NCBI GenBank assembly: GCA_040902885.1
Contig: JBBDWK010000102.1
Span: 1 to 64,000, forward strand
DNA length: 64,000 nt
Origin: JBBDWK01 sp040902885
GTDB lineage: Bacteria > Acidobacteriota > Terriglobia > Bryobacterales > Bryobacteraceae
Direction of reading: 5' to 3'
A model generated the notes under the pieces. The model did not search any database. It saw only the letters and a list, made by a program, of their open reading frames with translations, and was not told where the DNA came from. The translations under genes were made by a program, and so were the position numbers. This document shows positions 34,158-42,019 of the stretch, piece after piece (the stretch's first letter is position 1; every line of letters begins with the position of its first letter).

Positions 34158-34825
34158 GCGACTGGGTACCCAACTACTTCAATTACTTCACGGAGATTGA
34201 GGAGCATTTTCAGAAAGCTCGGGGCACGAGCCTGTTTCTGCTTTCGCCGCTCGACTGGGCGTTGATCGAAAGCTGGAAAAACGCCGGAGTGCCGCTGGAA
34301 GCGGTGCTGCGCGGCATCGACGCGGCCTTCGAGAAGTGGCGCGCCCGCAAAAAGAAGACGCAGATGGTGAATTCACTGGCCTACTGCGCCCAGGCAGTGC
34401 TGGCGGAGGCGCAGGCGTTGGCCGGAAGCGCGCCGCAAACGCGGGAGCGGCAGTCCGCGCCCTTCGCGGCGGACGAGTTGCGAGGCTATCTGGAGGACAA
34501 TGCCGCGGCGCTCTGGAAAGCCGGCCACGAAGAGATGGCGGCAGCGCTGGACCGGCTGGCGGCGGAAGCGGAGACGCACCTGGCAAATCTGGAAGAGCTG
34601 GAGCAGCGCCTTACCGCGCTCGAAGAGAAGCTGATTTCCACCATCAAGGCGGTCCAGAGCGAAGAGGAGTTGTTCCAGGCCCGCCGCGAGCTGGACCAGC
34701 AACTGCGGCCGTATCGCGGCAAGATGTCGGCCGACCAGATTGCCATGCTGGAGCGCCAATACCTGGAGCGCCGGCTACTGGACAGCGTGGATGTGCCGCG
34801 TTTGAGTCTGTTTTATCTGCGATGA
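34154..34825 (+). CDS. Conserved coiled-coil protein of unknown function
   Basis: 223 residues from GTG 34154, which overlaps the coaX stop as GTGA, the same junction type as earlier in this operon (a TTG at 34133 is possible). The N-terminal 90 residues are mixed helical with YFNYFTEIEEHFQKARG and SPLDWALIESWKNAGVPLEAVLRGID, a block that resembles small acidobacterial conserved proteins. The remainder is a long charged helix (ALEEKLISTIKAVQSEEELF) likely to form a coiled coil. There is no signal peptide or enzymatic motif. Function unknown. Confidence 0.75.
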   Translation: MSDWVPNYFNYFTEIEEHFQKARGTSLFLLSPLDWALIESWKNAGVPLEAVLRGIDAAFEKWRARKKKTQMVNSLAYCAQAVLAEAQALAGSAPQTRERQSAPFAADELRGYLEDNAAALWKAGHEEMAAALDRLAAEAETHLANLEELEQRLTALEEKLISTIKAVQSEEELFQARRELDQQLRPYRGKMSADQIAMLERQYLERRLLDSVDVPRLSLFYLR

Positions 34826-34835
34826 GAGCGCGGAA

Positions 34836-34866
34836 TTGACATCAAGATGCTTTATTGATTAGCATC
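34836..34866 (+). promoter_or_regulatory. Promoter with overlapping operator of the VapB/VapC pair
   Basis: TTGACA (34836-34841) and TAGCAT (34860-34865, four of six) are 18 nt apart. A perfect 6-bp inverted repeat GATGCT (34846-34851) / AGCATC (34861-34866) straddles the spacer and -10. Toxin-antitoxin operons are usually repressed by their own antitoxin at such palindromes, so this is a likely operator. Confidence 0.55.
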
Positions 34867-34871
34867 ATGGT

Positions 34872-35117
34872 GTGAGGACTACTGTCACGCTCGAGGACGA
34901 TGTTTGGACGAAACTTCGCAATGAGGTGCGCAAGTCAGGCCGCTCCTTTAAGGACGTAGTCAACGAGTATCTGCGGTTGGGACTCGATGCCCGCAAGAGC
35001 AAGCCGATCTCCCGGAAATTCAAAATCAGGGCGGAGGAATACGGATTGCGAATCGGTGTAGGCTACGAGAGCGCATCTGAGCTCCTGGAACGGCTGGAGG
35101 GGCTGAATCATCGGTGA
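34872..35117 (+). CDS. VapB-type antitoxin
   Basis: 81 residues from GTG 34872. The N-terminus MRTTVTLEDDVWTKLRNEVRKSGRSFKDVVNEYLRLGL has the beta-helix-helix pattern of a ribbon-helix-helix DNA-binding domain. The rest would form the toxin-wrapping tail. It directly precedes and overlaps (4 nt) a PIN-domain toxin gene, the classic VapBC order. Expected roles are neutralising the toxin and repressing the operon at the inverted repeat in its promoter. Confidence 0.88.
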   Translation: MRTTVTLEDDVWTKLRNEVRKSGRSFKDVVNEYLRLGLDARKSKPISRKFKIRAEEYGLRIGVGYESASELLERLEGLNHR

Positions 35118-35539
35118 AACTGATCGACGTCAATCTTTTGCTCTATGCGTACGATTTGTCGTCGCCCTTTCACGCGATCGCCAAACGCTGGCTGGAGGAA
35201 TCGCTATCGAGCGGTGAACCGGTCCGTCTGGCATGGCAAGGAGTGCTGGCCTTCGTTCGAATTGTCACCCATCCCCGCACTGCGAACCCCATCGGCTTGT
35301 CCCAGGCGATAGCGATTGTCGATGACTGGTTGAATCACCCTTCCCTGGAGATTCTTGAACCCGGCGAGCAGCATTGGCTGGTGCTCCGTTCTCTGCTGAA
35401 CGCCTCGCAGGCCCGCGGCCCCCTCGTGATGGATGCGGAGCTTGCGGCGCTGGCGATAGAGCACGGGGCGACTCTCTGTAGCAACGACCGTGACTTTGCG
35501 CGATTCTCCAGCCTGCGCTGGCAGAATCCGCTGGAATAG
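35114..35539 (+). CDS. VapC-type PIN-domain ribonuclease toxin
   Basis: 141 residues, start GTG overlapping the antitoxin stop as GTGA. The PIN fold is visible with acidic residues D5 (LIDVNLLLYAYD), D107 (VMDAELAALAIEHGATL) and D125/D127 (SNDRDFARF), which would bind Mg2+ or Mn2+. VapC toxins cut tRNA or rRNA and are held inactive by VapB. The FVRIVTHPRTANPIGLSQA and RWQNPLE segments put it in a common VapC subfamily. The gene is full length. Confidence 0.9.
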   Translation: MKLIDVNLLLYAYDLSSPFHAIAKRWLEESLSSGEPVRLAWQGVLAFVRIVTHPRTANPIGLSQAIAIVDDWLNHPSLEILEPGEQHWLVLRSLLNASQARGPLVMDAELAALAIEHGATLCSNDRDFARFSSLRWQNPLE

Positions 35540-35576
35540 GAGGTCGCGCGACGAGGGTTTTCTCCGCGCCTCCGGG

Positions 35577-36650
35577 TTAAAGCTTTACAAAAATCTTGCG
35601 CCGATACAGCCAGTAGCACAGATACCACATCACCAGCAGCACGGCCACGGCCTGCGCATTGGGAGCCGCCGCCCCCAGGAACTCGAACTTCCGCGTGAAT
35701 ACGCCGACCGCTCTATCGAGCCAGCCGTAAAGGACGATGCTCACCGAGTAGATGAAGATCGAGTTCATGCCGACTACCATCAGCGGCCACGCCAGTTTGC
35801 GGTAGCCGCGCACCTCGATCAGCCAGTAAAAGGCGAGCAGCATCGCCAACACGTAGCCCGTGCTGTAGAAGGTGAACGACGCCGTCCAGAGCCGCTTCAC
35901 CAGGGGATTGAAGGGCGCGAGCGCCAGCCCGATCGCGAAGGCCCCCGCGGCTGAAACGGCCAGGGTCTTCATGACCTTCGCCTGGGACTTCTCGCGCATC
36001 AGCAGCAGCGCCACCCATGCGCCGAACAGCGTGGTGACCGTGCTGCTCAGGAAGTTGATGGTCGCGTAGTGCCCGCCGTAGTTGTATCCGAGGACGGCTT
36101 TGTCAATCGCCGCGCCGATGTTGTCCGTACGGGAAAACGCTCCATCCGCGCCGGGGAAGAGGGCGAACAGGGCCCAGTGGAAGCCCAGAATCAAACCTGC
36201 CGTAATGGTCTGCGCGCGAAACGGCAACTGCAGAATCAGGTAGCAGAGGAAATACGTGAAGGCCATCTGCGCCAGCACGTTGATGAGCTGGAAGTGCAGC
36301 CTCCCCGACGAGACGGACATCAGAATCTGGCTCAGCACCAGCAGCTTGAAGGCCCGCACGGCGACGTGCCGGAAATTATCCGAAGGCGTTGCGCCGCGCG
36401 ACGTGCGGATGGCCAGCGCGAACGGCATGGCCATGCCGACCATGAACATGAAGGCCGGCTGAATCAGGTCCCAGAGAACCGCGCCTTCCCATTCGACGTG
36501 CCCGAACTGCCCGCCCCTGAAGCCGAAGCCCCGCGAGCAGAGCAGAATCATGATGACGCCGCGAAAGGCATCCAGGGCGGCGTAACGCGTTTCCAGTTTG
36601 GGTTGTACGGAGGCGGGGGCCGGATGAACGGCGGTATCGACGGCTGCCAT
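35577..36650 (-). CDS. Acyltransferase-like membrane protein (DUF5009/HGSNAT-like)
   Basis: 357 residues with about ten membrane helices. The N-terminal RYAALDAFRGVIMILL is the characteristic first helix of the DUF1624/DUF5009 and heparan-alpha-glucosaminide N-acetyltransferase-like group, and a WDLIQPAFMFMVGMAMPFALA segment follows. NSIFIYSVSIVLYGWLDR is the late conserved block. Homologues transfer acetyl groups across the membrane to sugars, but the substrate here is unknown. It converges with vapC. Confidence 0.85.
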   Translation of the reverse strand: MAAVDTAVHPAPASVQPKLETRYAALDAFRGVIMILLCSRGFGFRGGQFGHVEWEGAVLWDLIQPAFMFMVGMAMPFALAIRTSRGATPSDNFRHVAVRAFKLLVLSQILMSVSSGRLHFQLINVLAQMAFTYFLCYLILQLPFRAQTITAGLILGFHWALFALFPGADGAFSRTDNIGAAIDKAVLGYNYGGHYATINFLSSTVTTLFGAWVALLLMREKSQAKVMKTLAVSAAGAFAIGLALAPFNPLVKRLWTASFTFYSTGYVLAMLLAFYWLIEVRGYRKLAWPLMVVGMNSIFIYSVSIVLYGWLDRAVGVFTRKFEFLGAAAPNAQAVAVLLVMWYLCYWLYRRKIFVKL

Positions 36651-36689
36651 GGCCGCGAGTATACCACCGGCAAACGGGCTTGCGGGGCG

Positions 36690-36932
36690 CTAGCTGCGCT
36701 TTGCCGCCATGCGCTTCTCGATCGCGGTCATAAGACGGTTATGAACGTCTTCCGGGATGGAGACCGGGTCCATGCCTTTGTATACCTGGATGGTCTTCTT
36801 CGTGGTATCGCAAATCACCCAACAGTTCGGACACTCGTTGATGTGCGCTTCAAGCTTGGCCCGAAGCTCCTGGTCGATGGTCTCGTCCAGGTAGTCGGTG
36901 AGCTCCTGTAGAAACTGTTTACAGGTAAGCAA
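36690..36932 (-). CDS. Anti-sigma factor with zinc-binding motif (ZAS type)
   Basis: 80 residues, soluble, without a membrane segment. The zinc motif H30-x3-C34-x2-C37 (HINECPNC), together with C4, matches the zf-HC2/ZAS anti-sigma domain. It overlaps the end of the ECF sigma gene by 14 nt, the usual arrangement of a sigma factor and its inhibitor. Soluble ZAS proteins often sense redox or thiol stress through the zinc site; that the same holds here is inference. Confidence 0.88.
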   Translation of the reverse strand: MLTCKQFLQELTDYLDETIDQELRAKLEAHINECPNCWVICDTTKKTIQVYKGMDPVSIPEDVHNRLMTAIEKRMAAKRS

Positions 36933-37521
36933 AAGCGTCTTCCCCCTTCAGCTTGAAGAATCTGGTCAGTTTGTCGCGCAACTGAAGGCGCGCGCGCAGC
37001 AGACGGCTCTTCACGGCCGGCACCGAAAGATTCAATGCCGCCGCTGTCTCTTCGGTCGACAATTCTTCGATGTCGCGGAGAATGAAAACGGTGCGGAAAG
37101 ATATTGGAAGTGTGTCCACCACCTGCGACAGAATCTCGTTCATCTCTTCGCGGGAGTAGCGCTGCTCGGGATTCTCGTCCCAAGCGGCGATTTCGCGGAC
37201 CAGCGTATCTTCGCCCGTGTCAATCTCTTCGTCGAGTGAAACCGAGCGGTCCAGCTTCCGCTTGCGCAGCTTCATCAGCGACTCGTTCACCCCTATGCGC
37301 ACCAGCCATGTATAGAACTTCGAAGCGCCCTGAAACTGGTCGAGCCGCTCGTAGGCTTTCAGGAAGGTCTCCTGAAGCACGTCTTCGGCATCCTCCCGGT
37401 TGCGCGTGATGTGCATCGCCAAACGAAAGATCTTGCGTTCATATGCGCGCACCAAATCGCCAAACGCTTGGGGGTCGCCAGCCCGTGCCTTTGAAACGAG
37501 CTCAGTTTCGTTGAATTCCAT
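36919..37521 (-). CDS. ECF-type RNA polymerase sigma factor
   Basis: 200 residues with sigma-70 region 2 at about 22-90 (FGDLVRAYERKIFRLAMHITRNREDAEDVLQETFLKAYE) and region 4 at about 140-190 (LPISFRTVFILRDIEELSTEETAAALNLSVPAVKSRLLRAR as its helix-turn-helix). Regions 1 and 3 are missing, as in ECF factors. Its anti-sigma gene overlaps it downstream. A 12-bp palindrome with GGAAC on both strands lies about 40 bp upstream and could be part of an autoregulated promoter. Confidence 0.93.
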   Translation of the reverse strand: MEFNETELVSKARAGDPQAFGDLVRAYERKIFRLAMHITRNREDAEDVLQETFLKAYERLDQFQGASKFYTWLVRIGVNESLMKLRKRKLDRSVSLDEEIDTGEDTLVREIAAWDENPEQRYSREEMNEILSQVVDTLPISFRTVFILRDIEELSTEETAAALNLSVPAVKSRLLRARLQLRDKLTRFFKLKGEDAFAYL

Positions 37522-37559
37522 GCGAAACTTTCAGTGTATCGCATCGCTCCATGAGCCCC

Positions 37560-37571
37560 TGGAACGTTCCA
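37560..37571. promoter_or_regulatory. 12-bp palindrome between divergent genes
   Basis: TGGAACGTTCCA is a perfect palindrome that supplies GGAAC, the typical ECF -35 element, on both strands between the sigma factor gene (minus) and the HExxH protein gene (plus). The -10 regions at the expected spacing are not convincing. Confidence 0.3.
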
Positions 37572-37640
37572 TCCCTGATAAAATCGTGCTGCGCGGCACT
37601 GGCAAAATGATGTAATATAGGCTACATTATTGGATTGGCG

Positions 37641-38141
37641 ATGGTACTTCGGCTTACGTTTCTTCTCTTTATTTTTGGTCTCGTCCCTGGAGTGAGGTCC
37701 AACCACAATGTGAGTGCGGCCGATGGCCGCTTCGGCAACGACAACATTGTGGTGACGGACGGCCAGGTGGAGGAGTGGTTGCAGCGCTGGCAGGGGCGGA
37801 TGGGGCTGGATGATTGGAAAGTCACAGTCGAAATCGTTCGCATCTGGCAGCTCGATCCCCACACGCTGGGCCACATTCGATGGTCGAAATCGAGCCGGAA
37901 AGCCACCATCAAAATCTTGAATCCCCTGGACTATCGGATTCCGAAAGAGCGAATCCTCGACGACATGGAGCTTTCGGTAGTCCACGAGCTCGTACACCTC
38001 CAGCTTTCCGTGCTGCCTTTGGACAAGTCCACTCGAGCGGTTGAAGAGAAGGTGGTCGCGCAACTCGCCAATACCATGATAGCTCTGGACCGGAGAAGCA
38101 GCGCCCCGCAGCTCAGTCAGGCCATGCCGGCAGGCCGATAA
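37641..38141 (+). CDS. Secreted HExxH putative metallopeptidase
   Basis: 166 residues from ATG 37641. A signal peptide (VLRLTFLLFIFGLVPGVRS) is followed by a domain with WLQRWQGRMGLDDWKVTVEI and a zinc-binding H115-E-L-V-H119 in LSVVHELVHLQL. The layout resembles small SprT-like or other gluzincin-type peptidases, but a third ligand cannot be assigned with confidence (E137 or E138 are candidates). It is divergent from the ECF sigma gene. A 9-bp dyad (37606-37614 with 37623-37631, one mismatch) lies just upstream. Confidence 0.75.
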   Translation: MVLRLTFLLFIFGLVPGVRSNHNVSAADGRFGNDNIVVTDGQVEEWLQRWQGRMGLDDWKVTVEIVRIWQLDPHTLGHIRWSKSSRKATIKILNPLDYRIPKERILDDMELSVVHELVHLQLSVLPLDKSTRAVEEKVVAQLANTMIALDRRSSAPQLSQAMPAGR

Positions 38142-38279
38142 ACGCCTCGAATTATTTTTCCCTGGCACACCCGCTGGCTCCACGCTTTGGCTGTCAAGCT
38201 GCTTTGTCAAGGCTTTGGCTTGACTCCTCCCCGCTTGGGCTATATCATTGACCCGTTCTCATTCAGGGAGGCCTCAATC

Positions 38280-41200
38280 ATGAGAATCCTGCGAAACATA
38301 CGGATCGCTGTTCTGCTGTGCGCGACGCCGGCGGCTTGGGCCCAGGGCGAGCGGGCTATGGTCTTAGGGACAGTCACTGACGATTCCGGATCGGTGGTGC
38401 CCGAGGCGGCCGTGACAGCGGTAAACCTCGGCACCAGCGACCGTCGAACCGTCAGAACCGACGAACGGGGTGACTACGAAATCCAGGCGCTGACTGTCGG
38501 CGAGTACGAGGTTTCGGTCGAAGTCACCGGGTTCCGCAAGGAACTGATCCGGGGTATTGTACTGGCCGTCGGCCAAAGAGCCCGCGTGGACTTCAAGCTC
38601 CAGGTGGGCGCGGTGACCCAGGAGGTTACGGTCCAAGGAGCGCCTCCGTTGCTCTCCACCGATGACGCCACCGTCGGCCATCTCATCGACGAGCGCAAGA
38701 TCCGCGAACTCCCCATTCCCGGCAAGCGCAACATGTACCTGCTCGCGCTCCTGGGCGCCGGGATGAGCCGCGGTCCGGCCTCTAGCGTCACTACCTCCGG
38801 GTTCGGCCCCGGATTCGGCATCGCCGCTATGGGGCAGAAGGTCCACAACAACTGGATCATGCTCGATGGCGCGCCGCTGCGGACTTCCATCCATGCCTCC
38901 GTCCGCATGCGGCCCTCCGTTGAAGCGCTCCAGGAGTTCAAGGTGGAGGCCGGCTTCTACTCCGCCGAGTTCGGCACCCAGTCGGGCGCCCAGATCGTCT
39001 CCGCCATCCGCCCGGGCGGCAACCGGTTCCACGGCACGCTCTTCCATTTCCTCCGCAACGAAACACTCGATGCGCGGAACTTCTTTGAGAACCCCAACAC
39101 CCGGAAGCGTCCCCTGCGGCGCAACAACTACGGCGGCGTCGTGAGCGGCCGCATCATCCGGGATAAGCTCTTCTTCACCGCTAACTACGAAGCCTTCGTC
39201 GAGCGCCGCAGTAGTCAGGGATTCGGCATCTATCCCACCGAGCGCATGAAAAGAGGCGACCTGACCGAGCCGTTCTTCCGCACCGGCCGCAGCGCCACTG
39301 GCGCGCTGACGCCCATCCGCGATGTGCTCTCGGGACAACCGTTCCCTAACAATCAGATTCCGGCCAGCCGCATTGCCCCGCAGGCGCAGCGCCTGTTCCA
39401 GTTCTGGCCCGCCCCCAATTTCGGACCAGCCGAGTTCAACGGCCAGCAAAACTTCAACGGCCAGTCCCGTGACAGGACCGACGACCGGCAACTCTTCACG
39501 CGCATTGATTACAACCTCAACGATAAGAACCGCCTCTTCGGCCGCTACGGCATACAAGACGTGAACGAGGGCAATCTCCCCGTCAACCCGCATCTCTTCT
39601 TCGTCCAGGACAGGCCCAAGCGGCAGCAAAACGCCACCATGACCTACACGCGGCTGATCTCGCCGACGAAGCTGAACGAGTTGAAGGTCTCCTACAACCG
39701 GGACATCTTCCAGACGCTCGATGCGGTCAGCAACCAGGACTTCAACATTGCTCGCGACCTTCTCATCCCTGGGATGACAAACGACCCATTCACCACAGGT
39801 GTCCCCGCCGTAAGCGTCACGGGGGTTTCCGGCATCGGCAATACCGTTCCCAACACCATCTGGGACGAGTCCCGCCGCGTGGCCGACTCGATTTCGTTCG
39901 TTCACGGGAGCCACTCCTTCAAGGTCGGCTCCGAGTTCTTCCACCTCCTGCTGCGCCGGGAGACCTACCAGTTCGTGACCGGGAACTTCATCTTCACCGG
40001 CATTCACAGCGGACAGGGTCTGGTCACCGCCGCCCGCGAAACCACCGCCTGGGCGGACTTCCTGCTCGATCAGCCCGCGCAGGTCCGCACCGCGCACAGT
40101 GAAGTCACCGGATTCAAACCCGGCCAGTTCACGCGCCTCTTCGGCTGGCGTTCGCACACGTTTTTCACCGACGACTGGAAAGCCACGCCGCGCCTGACAG
40201 TGAACCTCGGCCTCCGTTATGAATACAACTCCGTCTTCCGGGATATCCGGGGCGGTACCCGGAACTTCGACTTCAATACGCAGCAACTGTTCCCTGAGCC
40301 GGGCGTCCCGGGGCCGCTCTACAAGCCGGACTACAACAACTTTGCGCCGCGCATCGGCTTGGCGTTTCGGCCGTTCAACGACAACAAGACCGTCTTCCGC
40401 ATGTCTTACGGCATCTTCTACAACGTGAACATGCTCAACAACCTGACCGAAAGCTCAAAGAATTACCCCTTCCAGGCCGGCATCAACGAGTTGAACAACC
40501 CCGGGATCGTGAACATCCGGATGTCGAACGCCGTCGCCGGTGTGAACGTCGCCGCCACTACGCCGGAGGTTTTGGCGGTGGCACACAACTATGGCGTGGG
40601 CGACGTCCAGCAGTGGACCTTCAACATCCAGCGTGTTCTGCCCGGCCAGATAGTCGTCGAGGCCGGGTACGTGGGCTCGAAATCGAGCCACTTCGACCGG
40701 CCCCGGACCTTCAACGCGATCAACGTCCTCGCAGGGGAGACCAGCAAGCCGTATCCGCAGTGGGGCAACATCGAGGTGATCACTACCGACGCCTCCGGAA
40801 ACTATCACGGCCTGCTGACGAAGGCGGAGAAGCGTTTCTCGCGGGGCCTGACTTTCCTGGCTACATACACCTGGTCCAAGACGCTCTTTGACGCCTGGGC
40901 GGGCAACGCGGGCGAGCGGCACAATAACCCGTTTGCAGCGCGGCTGGAAAAAGGGCTGGCCGAGACCGATCAACGGCACCGTGCGACGGCGTCGTGGCTC
41001 TATGAGCTTCCGTTCCTCCGAACTCGTCGCGACTTAGCGGGAAAGATCCTCGGCGGCTGGCAGACCAATGGCGTGCTGATCCTCGAAACCGGCATGCCGA
41101 TGCACCCGCTGCAAAGCGCCAAGCCGGTCAACGATGAGTGCTCCCGCTGTAACCACCGTCCCGATCGCATTGCCGACGGGAGTCTATCGGGTGACGAGCG

Positions 41201-41495
41201 CACGCTGCAGCGCTGGTTCGACACGTCGGCCTTTCGCGCGGCGGTGGGCCACTACGGAAATTCCGGTCGGAATATCCTGACGGCTCCCGGCCTCGCCAGC
41301 CTGGATTTTTCGCTCTTCAAAAACTTTCGGATTGCCGAGTCGAAAAACGTTCAGGTGCGGTGGGAGATGTACAATGCGACCAACACGCCGCCCTTCAACC
41401 CGCCTGGCCTGAACATCGGAACCGGCACCTTCGGCCAAGTCACCAGCGCCCGCCTGCCTCGAGAGATGCAGTTCGGCCTTCGCCTGGAGTTTTAA
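38280..41495 (+). CDS. Oar-like TonB-dependent receptor
   Basis: 1071 residues. ATG 38280 follows GGGAGG and starts a signal peptide ending AAWA at 21. Residues about 25-110 are a carboxypeptidase-regulatory-like Ig domain (GTVTDDSGSVVPEAAVTAVN, GDYEIQALTVGEYEVSVE). A plug domain follows (NWIMLDGAP, QEFKVEAGFYSAEFGTQSG), then a beta barrel ending MQFGLRLEF with a terminal Phe, as in outer-membrane proteins. Acidobacteria carry many such receptors, thought to import oligosaccharides or peptides. The open frame extends to 38187, but that stretch lacks signal-peptide character. No SusD-like partner is present. Confidence 0.93.
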   Translation: MRILRNIRIAVLLCATPAAWAQGERAMVLGTVTDDSGSVVPEAAVTAVNLGTSDRRTVRTDERGDYEIQALTVGEYEVSVEVTGFRKELIRGIVLAVGQRARVDFKLQVGAVTQEVTVQGAPPLLSTDDATVGHLIDERKIRELPIPGKRNMYLLALLGAGMSRGPASSVTTSGFGPGFGIAAMGQKVHNNWIMLDGAPLRTSIHASVRMRPSVEALQEFKVEAGFYSAEFGTQSGAQIVSAIRPGGNRFHGTLFHFLRNETLDARNFFENPNTRKRPLRRNNYGGVVSGRIIRDKLFFTANYEAFVERRSSQGFGIYPTERMKRGDLTEPFFRTGRSATGALTPIRDVLSGQPFPNNQIPASRIAPQAQRLFQFWPAPNFGPAEFNGQQNFNGQSRDRTDDRQLFTRIDYNLNDKNRLFGRYGIQDVNEGNLPVNPHLFFVQDRPKRQQNATMTYTRLISPTKLNELKVSYNRDIFQTLDAVSNQDFNIARDLLIPGMTNDPFTTGVPAVSVTGVSGIGNTVPNTIWDESRRVADSISFVHGSHSFKVGSEFFHLLLRRETYQFVTGNFIFTGIHSGQGLVTAARETTAWADFLLDQPAQVRTAHSEVTGFKPGQFTRLFGWRSHTFFTDDWKATPRLTVNLGLRYEYNSVFRDIRGGTRNFDFNTQQLFPEPGVPGPLYKPDYNNFAPRIGLAFRPFNDNKTVFRMSYGIFYNVNMLNNLTESSKNYPFQAGINELNNPGIVNIRMSNAVAGVNVAATTPEVLAVAHNYGVGDVQQWTFNIQRVLPGQIVVEAGYVGSKSSHFDRPRTFNAINVLAGETSKPYPQWGNIEVITTDASGNYHGLLTKAEKRFSRGLTFLATYTWSKTLFDAWAGNAGERHNNPFAARLEKGLAETDQRHRATASWLYELPFLRTRRDLAGKILGGWQTNGVLILETGMPMHPLQSAKPVNDECSRCNHRPDRIADGSLSGDERTLQRWFDTSAFRAAVGHYGNSGRNILTAPGLASLDFSLFKNFRIAESKNVQVRWEMYNATNTPPFNPPGLNIGTGTFGQVTSARLPREMQFGLRLEF

Positions 41496-42019
41496 GGTGG
41501 AGTTTCTACATTTGTGGGGCAGGCCCTCGGCCCATAAGCGTTAACTTAAGATTCCAACTTCGGAATGTGAAGCTGTTCTCACGGCGCTGATGGTCGGAAG
41601 CTCAGCGGCTAATTTGCCAGCTTCCGATATCGGGTCAGCGCAGGCCGGATCGTAAACCCTTCGCCGTTAGCAAGGATCTGTCCTCAGCAGGCCCTCGATA
41701 GCAGCCGGCGGCGCTCCCATTACCTGCCCACAACTCGGGCTGGTTCGCGGCCAGCATGAGATGACGCTGCGCATGCCGCGGAACCTCGAACGATAGGATG
41801 TGCATTGAACGCCACCTCAACGCCACCCCCGAACCCCCGAACGACGCCGGTGTACAGCCTGCGAGCCAAGTGTTATCTTGGTTGTGGCGTGCCCAGGACG
41901 CCTCCGTGTCCGCGGAAAGGGACTGCGTCCCGCCTGAATTCCAACTTGCGACGATTTGGTTGAGTGAACTCTTTTCCGCCCGAGCTAGCGGACACCGGGC
42001 GCTGTGGAAAGGAGCTCAT
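41496..42019. other. Non-coding interval with inverted-repeat arm
   Basis: No supported gene. It contains the left 21-bp arm of a long inverted repeat (41510-41530). The ankyrin frame is open back to 41798, but the extra residues have no domain character. A 63-residue minus-strand frame (41635-41826) is not recognised. Confidence 0.55.
41510..41530 (+). repeat. 21-bp inverted repeat, left copy
   Basis: ATTTGTGGGGCAGGCCCTCGG, identical to the reverse complement of 44000-44020. Confidence 0.9.

Noticed and set aside
36690..36932. Possible membrane-anchored anti-sigma factor
   Set aside because: No hydrophobic segment is present in the 80 residues, so it is a soluble type.
38364..40286. 640-residue open frame on the minus strand under the TonB receptor
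   Set aside because: It mirrors the receptor gene's codon pattern, has no domain character, and the plus-strand frame is a clear Oar-like protein.
41635..41826. Small minus-strand frame between the receptor and ankyrin genes
   Set aside because: 63 residues with no recognised family or start signals; could be decayed sequence but cannot be supported.
41798..42019. N-terminal extension of the ankyrin protein
   Set aside because: The extra 74 residues show no domain or conservation-like pattern, while GTG 42020 has a good ribosome binding site and starts at the family's usual N-terminal cap.
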